From the NCBI GenBank assembly GCA_900550175.1, contig URQX01000030.1, positions 1-14,831 on the forward strand: a stretch of 14,831 nucleotides of DNA, read 5' to 3'. This document shows positions 1 to 6,622 of this stretch, piece after piece. The stretch's first letter is position 1, and the number at the start of each line of letters is the position of its first letter. The notes below the pieces were generated by a model. It was not told where the DNA came from, did not search any database, and saw only the letters and a program-made list of their open reading frames with translations. This DNA is from an uncultured Veillonella sp. GTDB taxonomy: Bacteria > Bacillota > Negativicutes > Veillonellales > Veillonellaceae. The translations under genes and the position numbers were made by a program.

Positions 1-87
1 TATGTAGGTGATACATTGGCTTTTTCCGCTACTTTTTTTGGTGAAAATGAAGATTTGTCATCTTTAAAACAAAGGTGTATTAATTAG
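1..87 (+). CDS. 3' end of an unrecognised protein
   Basis: The window opens inside a reading frame that runs 28 codons to a TAG at 85-87. The visible tail begins YVGDTLAFSA and ends KQRCIN. The stop lies 8 bases before the bioY start, and the bioY ribosome site (AGAGG, 86-90) overlaps it, so the two genes are probably co-transcribed. The VGDTLAFSA stretch is vaguely like a beta-strand in hot-dog-fold acyl dehydratases or thioesterases. That would suit the acyl-CoA genes downstream, but 28 residues are too few to assign a family, so treat the product as unknown. Confidence 0.6.
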   Translation, partial: YVGDTLAFSATFFGENEDLSSLKQRCIN

Positions 88-95
88 AGGTAATT

Positions 96-608
96 ATGGA
101 AGCAAGACGTTTAACAAAAATGGCTTTATTAACAGCCCTATTATGTATTTCTGCATATATTTCGTTCCCATTGCCATTTAGTCCGGCGATGGTAACTGCA
201 TTGACATTGGTAGCTACATTAACAGGCTTATTGTTGCAACCAAAGGATGCACTTATTGTTTTTATCGTGTATATTTTATTAGGAGCTGTTGGCCTACCTG
301 TATTCGTTGGTGGTACAGCTGGTCTTGGTAAATTGTTGGGTCCTACAGGTGGTTTTATTTTTTCTTGGCCTGTAGCGTATACATTGCTTAGTGTATTTAA
401 GGGTCCTAAAAAAAGTTTCTTAGCTTATGCGTGGCGTTCCCTTGTAATTACGATTCCTGTAGTGTATCTCTTTGGCGTTGCAGGATTTATGATTGTTACA
501 AAAACAGAACTTTGGGCGGCATTGCCAGTGGTTATGTTCCCATTCATTCCTGGGGATATCGTAAAATGCCTCGTTGCATCTTGGTTAGCAACTAAAATTA
601 AAATTTAG
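96..608 (+). CDS. bioY: Biotin transporter BioY (S component)
   Basis: A 170-residue, very hydrophobic integral membrane protein with about six predicted spans, the usual length for BioY. The family signature is clear: GLPVF at 66-70, then GGTAG at 72-76 and GPTGGF at 82-87, and a C-terminal block FPFIPGDIVK at 148-157 with the conserved Asp154 and Lys157. BioY is the high-affinity biotin-binding S component of ECF-type importers. It can work with a shared energising module (EcfA/A'/T) or, in some bacteria, alone. No ECF genes are in this window. The ATG has an AGAGG site 5 bases upstream that overlaps the stop of the preceding gene. A strong hairpin terminator follows. The two genes after it recall the B. 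subtilis yhfU (bioYB) locus, where BirA regulates expression. No BirA-type operator is visible here, but the promoter must lie upstream of the window. Confidence 0.93.
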   Translation: MEARRLTKMALLTALLCISAYISFPLPFSPAMVTALTLVATLTGLLLQPKDALIVFIVYILLGAVGLPVFVGGTAGLGKLLGPTGGFIFSWPVAYTLLSVFKGPKKSFLAYAWRSLVITIPVVYLFGVAGFMIVTKTELWAALPVVMFPFIPGDIVKCLVASWLATKIKI

Positions 609-620
609 AATGTAATAGCG

Positions 621-659
621 AAAAGAGGCATTCCTTGGGATGCCTCTTTTCTGTATTTT
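621..659 (+). terminator. Intrinsic terminator after bioY
   Basis: The 13-base arm at 621-633 (AAAAGAGGCATTC) pairs with 638-650, with one T-G wobble and a CTTG loop at 634-637. A U-rich tract (TTTTCTGTATTTT) runs from 647 to 659. It lies 13 bases after the bioY stop and only 16 bases before the next start codon, so expression of the next two genes needs read-through or an internal promoter. Confidence 0.85.
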
Positions 660-674
660 CTTATAGGAGCTTAT

Positions 675-1781
675 ATGTCAGTATATATTCATGGTGGGCT
701 TCGAAGCCCTATTGGTGTGCTAAATGGACAATATAAAAATACAAGACCTGAAATATTGGGTGCTCAGTTAATTAATGAGTTAATCAAACGGTACGAAATA
801 GGTTCTGTAGATGGTGTCTTTTGTGGTAATGCCGTAGGTACAGGCGGGAATATTGGTCGTTTGATGAGTTTAATGTCTGATTTAACAGTATCAACACCTG
901 CTGTTACAGTTGATATGCAATGCGCATCAGCATTAATGAGCATTGAGGTGGCCTATACGCATATTGAATCAGGTATTATGAATTCGGCTATTGCTGGTGG
1001 TATTGAAAGTTCTTCATTACAGCCAGATAGGATGTATGCAGCTGGTGATGATCGTGAAGGCTTATATAAGGTTGCTCAGTTTAGCCCTCAAGATTGTTCT
1101 CCTTTAGCTATGTTAGAAGGTGCAGAACGAACGATTCATAAGCATAATGTAACTAAGGAAGAGTTATATCCATATATTATTGGCAGTCATCAAAGAGCTG
1201 TTAACGCTTTAGATAATCCACTTTTACAATCATATATTATGCCTTTTACTATAGATGGAAAAGACTGTGTAGATGAATGTATTAGACCAAAGATAAATGA
1301 AAAACTTTTATCTAGGATGAAACCCTTATTAGGGAAGGACTCTATTACGAATGCTAGTAATGCTTGTTTAACTCATGATGGAGCTGCTTTTGTATATATA
1401 TCTAATGAAAAAGGGCCGTTTAGAATTCATAGTGTTATGCCTTGGGCCGGTAACCCTCAGTTTAGTCCAGAAGGTGCTCTTGAGAGTACTAAAGCCATTT
1501 TGAAACGGACAGGCCTAACCATGGATGATATGGACGTAGTGGAATGGAATGAAGCCTTTGCTATTATTGATGTGCTCTTTAATAATGCGTATCCTAACCA
1601 CATGGGAAAATATAACATGCTTGGTGGTGCTTTAGCATATGGTCATCCTTATGGCTGCTCTGGCGCTATATTAGCTCTTCATTGTATGGCCGCTTTAGAA
1701 TCTTGTAATGGTCGCTATGGTTTATGTGCTATTGCCGGCGCAGGTGGTACAGGAACTGCTTTGATTATGGAACGAATGTAA
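675..1781 (+). CDS. Thiolase-family protein (YhfS-like), second catalytic Cys replaced
   Basis: A 368-residue protein, slightly shorter than the usual 390-residue acetyl-CoA acetyltransferase. Both halves of the thiolase fold are present. The nucleophile motif is VDMQCASA (Cys83). The CoA-site motif appears as NASNACLTHDGAA around 226-238. The C-terminal half has NEAF at 292-295 and GGALAYGHPYG at 317-327 with His324. The last motif, usually CxGGGxG, reads AGAGGTG at 354-360, so the acid/base Cys (Cys378 in the Zoogloea enzyme) aligns with Ala354. Cys351 is three residues away and is unlikely to take its place without a shift. Known thiolases make or cleave 3-ketoacyl-CoA; this one may be impaired, altered or a non-thiolase acyltransferase. 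The ATG has TAGGAG at 664-669. Its stop is one base from the ligase gene, so the two are translationally coupled. Co-location with bioY resembles B. subtilis yhfU-yhfT-yhfS. The exact substrate is unknown. Confidence 0.85.
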   Translation: MSVYIHGGLRSPIGVLNGQYKNTRPEILGAQLINELIKRYEIGSVDGVFCGNAVGTGGNIGRLMSLMSDLTVSTPAVTVDMQCASALMSIEVAYTHIESGIMNSAIAGGIESSSLQPDRMYAAGDDREGLYKVAQFSPQDCSPLAMLEGAERTIHKHNVTKEELYPYIIGSHQRAVNALDNPLLQSYIMPFTIDGKDCVDECIRPKINEKLLSRMKPLLGKDSITNASNACLTHDGAAFVYISNEKGPFRIHSVMPWAGNPQFSPEGALESTKAILKRTGLTMDDMDVVEWNEAFAIIDVLFNNAYPNHMGKYNMLGGALAYGHPYGCSGAILALHCMAALESCNGRYGLCAIAGAGGTGTALIMERM

Positions 1782-1782
1782 A

Positions 1783-3078
1783 ATGACAATTATTGAACAG
1801 TTACGACAATATAAAGAGTTAAAGCCTCATAAGGTTGCTCTTATTGTAGATGATACACAGTATACATATGGGGAATTGTATGATGCTATTCTTTCAATGA
1901 AACTTGATGATACTAGTCGTATCGTACATCTTACTCAAGTTAAAGAAACATTAAAAAATAAAGTCCTTTTGATCCAGAGTCAATCTTTTGTGAAACAACT
2001 TGTACATTGGTTAGGTGCATTGTATACCGGCTATATTCCCATGGTATGCCATAATGAAATGGATACTGAGTATATAGACAAGTTAGCTCATATTATAGCT
2101 GATGAAGGCGTGTTAGCATTAACTGATTTTGGTGTACTTACATCAGGTACTACGGGGCGTCCTAAACCGTTGTGGAGAAAAGAGGAATCGTGGCGAGAGT
2201 TTTTTGATATTCAAAATAATATCTTTCATATAAATGAAGATACAAAAATCTTTTTGCAAGGCAGCTTTAGTTTTACTGGTGTTAGTAATATGGTTGTTGC
2301 TGTCTTATGGGCAGGGGGGACTATTGTTACTACGAGTTCCTTGCGTCCTACTCGATGGATTGAGCTGCTTGAAAGATATAAAGTAGATCATATCTATGCT
2401 CTTCCTACAAAACTTAGATTGCTCGTAAGGCATTGTAAATATAAATTATCTGAGATTAACTATATTATTGCTGGCTCACAAGTGCTTGATCGTCATTTGA
2501 TGGAGCAGTTGCAGCAGCTATGCCCTAATATGGAGTTTATTCTGTATTATGGTGCTTCTGAGCTTAACTATATAACCTATTGCACAGGTAAAGAGTGGCT
2601 AGACCGAGAAGGCACTGTAGGCAGGCCATTCCCAACGGTCCGAATTAAAGCAGATGATGGGGTTATATATGTAACTACAAAGTATCATATTGAAGGTATT
2701 TCAGATACATATACGGTTAATGATTGTGGTTATATTGATTCAGAGGGGTACCTTATGTTTACTGGACGTCAAGGTGATCTAATCAATAAGGGGGGATATA
2801 AAATCTCCATTCCCGAAATGGAACAGTATTTACAATCCTTGCAAGGCGTTTCTGAAGTAGCCGTTATTAATATCAATGATGATATACGAGGAGAATACTT
2901 TGTAGTCTATATAGTATTAGAGGCCAAGTCGGATTTAAGTAAAATCATAGAAACCATTCATCAAGAAAGACCTTCCATAGAGTGGCCAAAATCTGTTTAC
3001 TCTATTACTATGTTACCTCTTACAGAATGTTCAAAAGTTGATAAAAGAAAGCTAAAAGAGTGGTATAATAAAGAGTAA
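1783..3078 (+). CDS. Short AMP-forming acyl-CoA ligase-like protein (YhfT-like)
   Basis: A 431-residue member of the ANL adenylate-forming superfamily, shorter than typical acyl-CoA synthetases (about 500-560). The core motifs are in order: the P-loop LTSGTTGRPK at 119-128, YYGASE at 255-260 with the Mg-binding Glu, NDCGYIDSEGY at 313-323 with the ribose-binding Asp, GRQGDLINKGGYKIS at 328-342, and a C-terminal lysine in SKVDKRKL (Lys418), where most relatives have GK. The missing length is in the N-terminal subdomain, before residue 115. An intact set implies ATP-dependent adenylation of a carboxylate and transfer to CoA or a carrier. The start lies one base after the thiolase stop, so a shared role is likely, for example activating a fatty or dicarboxylic acid. 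The substrate cannot be read from sequence. B. subtilis yhfT beside bioYB is the best positional analogue. Confidence 0.82.
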   Translation: MTIIEQLRQYKELKPHKVALIVDDTQYTYGELYDAILSMKLDDTSRIVHLTQVKETLKNKVLLIQSQSFVKQLVHWLGALYTGYIPMVCHNEMDTEYIDKLAHIIADEGVLALTDFGVLTSGTTGRPKPLWRKEESWREFFDIQNNIFHINEDTKIFLQGSFSFTGVSNMVVAVLWAGGTIVTTSSLRPTRWIELLERYKVDHIYALPTKLRLLVRHCKYKLSEINYIIAGSQVLDRHLMEQLQQLCPNMEFILYYGASELNYITYCTGKEWLDREGTVGRPFPTVRIKADDGVIYVTTKYHIEGISDTYTVNDCGYIDSEGYLMFTGRQGDLINKGGYKISIPEMEQYLQSLQGVSEVAVININDDIRGEYFVVYIVLEAKSDLSKIIETIHQERPSIEWPKSVYSITMLPLTECSKVDKRKLKEWYNKE

Positions 3079-3105
3079 TCGTTTTTGCTATAATAAGGAG
3101 GCATC

Positions 3106-4104
3106 ATGCAGATTAATAAGGCGGCGCTAGAGATTTTCGATTTTACATCCTCTTTAGCCGTATACTCTGAACATGAATTAAAGGTTGGAGATCAAGCCAT
3201 TCATGATTATATTGCTAATCATGTAGTTAAGGCATTCAAAGATCCCGGTGCTAGAACAGGTACCTTGCATGATGCAAGTCCATTTGGTAAACAACTAGTT
3301 GATTATAAAAATGGAGCCCTTAAGTTTATAGATTTATCTAAGAATTTAGGTGAAAGCTTGTTTACCTATATGAAACAAGCGACGGACTCCGTTGTTATCG
3401 ATACGATTATTTGTGAAGCTGTTACGGACGCATCTTATATCTGTATTCTTTTGTGCCAAGCTCATGATGCTTTTACCCATCAACTATTTAGTGAAGACGA
3501 TGGCAGCTTAGCTACCGAACTTGTTTCTCATAAGGCTGTGTTACCGATGCCGTCACAGAAGCTACGTGCCTTTGCATCCATTAATTTGCATGATTTTAGC
3601 GTTCGAATTTTTGAACCTAAAGGGGAATTTGATGGTGAAGTATCTTATATTTTGGCAGATAAGGTATTGCAATTAGGTACTAATCAATCTTCTAGAGATA
3701 CAGTGAGAAAGGTAAAAGCTATTGTAGATAAGGTGGCTCAAGCTCATGAGTCAGATGGTGTTGTTGAATTAACGACTGCAAAGTCTATGATTGCTAAAAA
3801 TGCAGAAGTATCTGACACAGTAGATCCTGTTCGCATTGTAGAAGAGGTATTTAAATCAAACCCTATTCAACAAGAGGCGGCTAAGAAAGAATTAGCTGAT
3901 GCGGATATGATGCGGCCTCTACCTGTTAATCGAGAATTTGCTACGAAGGTTGGAGAACATCACAAGATTAAAACCGATACAGGCATTGAAATTTCATTTC
4001 CTGTAGAATATATGAAAAATCGTGAATTCATTGAAATCAAAACTAATGATGATGGAACTTTGCGCATTGAATTAAAAAATATTAATAAAATCGTAAATAA
4101 ATAG
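3106..4104 (+). CDS. Nucleoid-associated protein, NdpA/YejK family
   Basis: A 332-residue soluble protein. The N-terminus, with INKAALEIFDF at 3-13 and an SEHEL segment at 21-25, and the C-terminus, with the pattern TGIEISFPVEYMKNREFIEI at 292-311, match the NdpA/YejK (PF04245) nucleoid-associated family as found in Firmicutes. Proteobacterial YejK is found on the nucleoid and binds DNA and topoisomerase subunits; the role in Firmicutes is not defined. The ATG has a strong AAGGAGG 5 bases upstream. It follows the ligase gene by 27 bases, with no terminator visible between them, so it may be read from the same transcript. A weak AT-only hairpin follows the gene. Confidence 0.8.
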   Translation: MQINKAALEIFDFTSSLAVYSEHELKVGDQAIHDYIANHVVKAFKDPGARTGTLHDASPFGKQLVDYKNGALKFIDLSKNLGESLFTYMKQATDSVVIDTIICEAVTDASYICILLCQAHDAFTHQLFSEDDGSLATELVSHKAVLPMPSQKLRAFASINLHDFSVRIFEPKGEFDGEVSYILADKVLQLGTNQSSRDTVRKVKAIVDKVAQAHESDGVVELTTAKSMIAKNAEVSDTVDPVRIVEEVFKSNPIQQEAAKKELADADMMRPLPVNREFATKVGEHHKIKTDTGIEISFPVEYMKNREFIEIKTNDDGTLRIELKNINKIVNK

Positions 4105-4112
4105 TAATGAAA

Positions 4113-4136
4113 AAAATATATATAGAAATATATTTT
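4113..4136 (+). terminator. Weak AT-only hairpin after the NdpA-type gene
   Basis: AAAATATAT (4113-4121) pairs perfectly with ATATATTTT (4128-4136) around an ATAGAA loop. The stem is 9 A-T pairs, has no G-C pair and is not followed by a separate U-tract, so it would be a poor terminator. It may only mark the junction between transcription units, since a promoter-like sequence starts at its 3' end. Confidence 0.3.
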
Positions 4137-4163
4137 GGTACGATTAAATTTATTTGTTATGCT
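4135..4163 (+). promoter_or_regulatory. Candidate extended -10 promoter for the YbaK-type gene
   Basis: TTGGTA (4135-4140) and TATGCT (4158-4163) are separated by 17 bases, and a TGT precedes the -10 (extended -10). Each hexamer matches the sigma-A consensus at four of six positions. The predicted start, near 4170, would leave a very short leader before the GTG at 4181, which weakens the call. Confidence 0.35.
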
Positions 4164-4170
4164 AATATAT

Positions 4171-4176
4171 GGAGGT
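4171..4176 (+). promoter_or_regulatory. Shine-Dalgarno that fixes the GTG start at 4181
   Basis: GGAGGT lies 5 bases before GTG 4181. An in-frame ATG at 4169 overlaps this site and has no ribosome site of its own, so the GTG is the real start. Confidence 0.8.
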
Positions 4177-4180
4177 TATA

Positions 4181-4672
4181 GTGGGTAAAGAGAAGCATAA
4201 GAAAACAAACGCATTACGTATTTTAGATACTCATAAGATACCTTATAGTATTAGCGAATATGAGTGGTCTGAAGAACGTGCTGCTGGCCTTCATGTAGTA
4301 GAAGCATTAGGACTTGATGAGAAGCAAGTCTTTAAAACATTAGTTGGTAAGGGCGACAAAACAGGTTTTGTAGTATTCTGTATTCCTGTAGCTGAAGAAT
4401 TAGATATGAAGCAGGCTGCACGGGTTAGTCATAATAAGTCTGTAGAACTTGTTCATGTTAAAGACTTATTAGGTATTACGGGATATCTACGAGGAGGATG
4501 TTCTCCAGTGGGAATGAAAAAATTGTTTCCTACCTATTTTGATGCCACAATGGAAACTCAAGAGTTTGTATATGTAAGTGCTGGTCTACGAGGTATGCAG
4601 ATGAAGGTAAATCCAAAGGATTTGGCATCTGTCGTAAATGCTGAATTTGTGGCACTTACAATGGATCATTAA
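4181..4672 (+). CDS. YbaK/EbsC-type aminoacyl-tRNA deacylase
   Basis: From GTG 4181 the protein has 163 residues, the normal size for the YbaK/EbsC family. These enzymes hydrolyse mischarged tRNA, typically Cys-tRNA(Pro), in trans. The diagnostic pieces are the QVFKTLV segment with the conserved Lys52, RGGCSPVGMKKLFPTYFD at about 104-121, and the SAGLRGMQMKVNP segment near 133-145. The N-terminus (HKKTNALRILD) also fits. The RNase H gene follows after 9 bases, so the two are probably co-transcribed. Paralogues in this fold (ProX, YbaK, INS domain) differ in substrate; Cys-tRNA(Pro) is the family's commonest activity but is inferred here. Confidence 0.9.
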   Translation: MGKEKHKKTNALRILDTHKIPYSISEYEWSEERAAGLHVVEALGLDEKQVFKTLVGKGDKTGFVVFCIPVAEELDMKQAARVSHNKSVELVHVKDLLGITGYLRGGCSPVGMKKLFPTYFDATMETQEFVYVSAGLRGMQMKVNPKDLASVVNAEFVALTMDH

Positions 4673-4681
4673 GAGGTATAT

Positions 4682-5293
4682 ATGGCTAAGAAGTTTTATG
4701 CAGTTCGTCAAGGACGCGTACCAGGAGTTTATACTACATGGGCTGACTGTGAGAAACAGGTAAAAGGCTTTGGTGGTGCTATCTACAAATCTTTTCCTAC
4801 AGAGGCAGAAGCACGTGCTTTTGTAGATGATTCAGGCTTATCCTTAAGTGATTTCATGAGTGCTAAACGGAGTGAACCTAAACACGTCATTGCTTATATT
4901 GATGGTAGTTATAATAAAGGTTCCAATACAGTTGGAGCTGGCGGTGTTATCTTTTTGAATGGGGAGAGGAAGACTTTTTCATTCTCCTCTACTGATGAAC
5001 GATATACCGCATTTTGGAATGTGTCCGGTGAGTTATTAGCTGCCATGTATGTCATGAAATATACTGTTGAACATGGTATCCCTGAATGTTCCCTGTATTA
5101 TGATTATATGGGAATAGAAATGTGGGCTACTAAACGATGGAAACGTAATAATGCACTAACTCAACAATATGCTGCATTTTATGATTCTATAAAAGACCAG
5201 GTGTGCGTACACTTTCACAAGGTGGCTGCACATACGGGAGATACATATAATGAAATGGCTGATGTATTAGCCAAACAAGGTGCGGGGATTTAG
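4682..5293 (+). CDS. Ribonuclease HI with N-terminal viroplasmin domain
   Basis: A 203-residue two-domain protein. Residues 2-50 form a viroplasmin-like RNA:DNA-hybrid-binding domain, with the typical FYAVRQGRVPGVYTTWADCE opening and the GFGGAIYKSF segment. Residues 67-200 form an RNase H fold. The catalytic acidic set is visible: Asp74 (AYIDGSY), Glu117 (SGELLA), Asp141 (YYDYMGIEMW) and Asp194 (EMADVLAK), with the flexible-loop His184 in AAHTGD. The enzyme cleaves the RNA strand of RNA:DNA hybrids, for example R-loops and primers. This architecture is common in Firmicutes. The ATG has AGAGG 6 bases upstream, just after the stop of the preceding gene. It is named by architecture and is not a clear orthologue of E. 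coli rnhA. Confidence 0.93.
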   Translation: MAKKFYAVRQGRVPGVYTTWADCEKQVKGFGGAIYKSFPTEAEARAFVDDSGLSLSDFMSAKRSEPKHVIAYIDGSYNKGSNTVGAGGVIFLNGERKTFSFSSTDERYTAFWNVSGELLAAMYVMKYTVEHGIPECSLYYDYMGIEMWATKRWKRNNALTQQYAAFYDSIKDQVCVHFHKVAAHTGDTYNEMADVLAKQGAGI

Positions 5294-5300
5294 ATTTCTC

Positions 5301-5311
5301 AGGAAGGAGGG
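5301..5311 (+). promoter_or_regulatory. Shine-Dalgarno that fixes the ATG start at 5316
   Basis: AGGAAGGAGGG ends 4 bases before ATG 5316. It outweighs an in-frame upstream GTG at 5280 that lies inside the RNase H gene and would add 12 residues with no family match. Confidence 0.8.
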
Positions 5312-5315
5312 TGCT

Positions 5316-6239
5316 ATGAATATATGTGTTACTGGTGGGGCCGGTTTTATTGGTTCTCATCTTGTTGATCGATTAATTGATTTGGGGCACAATGTGCTCG
5401 TTATAGATAATCTATCTACAGGTATGCGTTCTTTTGTACATGAGTCTGCTCAATTTATTGAGATGGATGTACGGGATCAAAAATTATTATCTGTATTTGA
5501 AGAGTTTAAACCATCGATTGTATTCCATGAAGCTGCTCAAACAATGGTTCAATCCTCTATGGAAAACCCAAGTTATGACTGTGATGTTAACTTACTAGGG
5601 CTTATTAATGTACTCGATGCTTGTCGTAAGGTAAATGTTGAACAATTCTTAATGCCTTCTTCGGCTGCTGTTTATGGAGATTTAGCAGTGTTACCGTTAA
5701 CAGAGGAGTTAAGTGGTATGCCATCATCCTTCTATGGCTTGACTAAGCTTACTGCAGAAGGTTATTTACGAATTTATCGTGAAGCTTTTGGATTAAATAC
5801 GATATGCTTTAGATATTCCAATGTATATGGACCACGTCAAGGTGATGGTGGTGAAGGCGGCGTTATTAGTATCTTTAATCGCCTAATTGTTGAAGGTAAA
5901 CCTTTAACCGTATATGGTGATGGGGAACAAACAAGAGACTTCATTTACGTAGAAGATGTGGTAGAAGCTAATATTAAAGCTATGGGAAATAATAGATGCA
6001 CAGGTATTTATAATGTGTCTACCAATACGGGAACATCTGTAAATGAGTTGATTACGCGCTTTAGATCTATTAGTGGTGCAGATTTTATGGTTCATTATGA
6101 GGACGAGCGCATAGGGGATATCAAACATTCACGTTTAAGTAATGCAAAGGCGGAACGTGATTTCGGCTTTGTAGCATCGACAACATTAGATGAGGGCTTA
6201 CAAAAAACATTAGAATATTTTAAGTCCCATCACAAGTAA
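5316..6239 (+). CDS. NAD-dependent nucleotide-sugar epimerase (extended SDR, UDP-glucose 4-epimerase-like)
   Basis: A 307-residue extended short-chain dehydrogenase/reductase. The Rossmann motif TGGAGFIGSH spans 6-15, with Asp31 ending beta-2 for NAD binding. The catalytic residues are Ser115/Ser116 in MPSSAAVYG and the Tyr140-x3-Lys144 pair in YGLTK. Further family marks are NVYGPRQ at 169-175 and the QTRDFIYVEDV run at 205-215. It is shorter than canonical GalE and closer to the UDP-glucose/UDP-N-acetylglucosamine 4-epimerases found in polysaccharide loci. A standard GalE is encoded at 8069, so this is a second, probably specialised enzyme. A DUF1294 gene follows after 20 bases. The exact sugar is not determined by the visible motifs. 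Confidence 0.88.
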   Translation: MNICVTGGAGFIGSHLVDRLIDLGHNVLVIDNLSTGMRSFVHESAQFIEMDVRDQKLLSVFEEFKPSIVFHEAAQTMVQSSMENPSYDCDVNLLGLINVLDACRKVNVEQFLMPSSAAVYGDLAVLPLTEELSGMPSSFYGLTKLTAEGYLRIYREAFGLNTICFRYSNVYGPRQGDGGEGGVISIFNRLIVEGKPLTVYGDGEQTRDFIYVEDVVEANIKAMGNNRCTGIYNVSTNTGTSVNELITRFRSISGADFMVHYEDERIGDIKHSRLSNAKAERDFGFVASTTLDEGLQKTLEYFKSHHK

Positions 6240-6259
6240 GGAATATAAGGTTTGGGGAC

Positions 6260-6538
6260 ATGAGTGATACACAATTTTGGGTTACTGTAGGGCTATGGAA
6301 TCTCATTGTATTTAGCATGTATGGGTATGATAAGTTATGTGCTATTAAGGGGTATAATCGGATTTCAGAGTTTACATTATTATTTTTAGCATTTGCCTTT
6401 GGTGGCCTTGGTGCACTATTAGGCATGGGTATTTGGCGTCATAAGACTTTAAAGCTTAAATTTAAACTAGCTATTCCTGTTGCATTATTATGGTCTGTTT
6501 ATGCAGTGGGTTTTGGTTATGGTTTATGGGTAAATTGA
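6260..6538 (+). CDS. DUF1294 small membrane protein
   Basis: A 92-residue protein with about three hydrophobic segments (7-21, 38-57 and 71-91). It matches DUF1294 (PF06961): YGYDK at 21-25, an RISE segment at 34-37, GGLGALLGMG around 48-57 and the hallmark RHKT at 60-63 before a basic turn. The family is widespread and its function is unknown. The ribosome site is weak (AAGG at 6247-6250, and GGGG very close to the ATG). It probably ends the transcription unit that includes the epimerase; a promoter starts the next unit within the following 85 bases. Confidence 0.85.
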   Translation: MSDTQFWVTVGLWNLIVFSMYGYDKLCAIKGYNRISEFTLLFLAFAFGGLGALLGMGIWRHKTLKLKFKLAIPVALLWSVYAVGFGYGLWVN

Positions 6539-6570
6539 TTGCATAAACTAATATTTTATTCATTGTTTTA

Positions 6571-6579
6571 TGGTATAAT
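6571..6579 (+). promoter_or_regulatory. Extended -10 promoter for pgi-galE
   Basis: TGGTATAAT contains a perfect TATAAT (6574-6579) with the TGn extension. No good -35 hexamer lies 16-18 bases upstream, which is common for extended -10 promoters. The predicted start is near 6586, giving a leader of about 36 bases before the pgi ATG. The 84-base gap 6539-6622 holds nothing else that I can support. Confidence 0.6.
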
Positions 6580-6622
6580 GAGTAGAATATTGTACATAAA
6601 ATGTCAGTGAAGGAGATATTTG

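Noticed and set aside
3089..3094. TATAAT just before the NdpA-type gene
   Set aside because: Transcription would begin inside the ribosome site, leaving almost no leader, and no -35 is present.
5280..5315. Upstream GTG start for the short epimerase
   Set aside because: The extra 12 residues lie over the RNase H tail and the ribosome site; the Rossmann strand begins right at ATG 5316.
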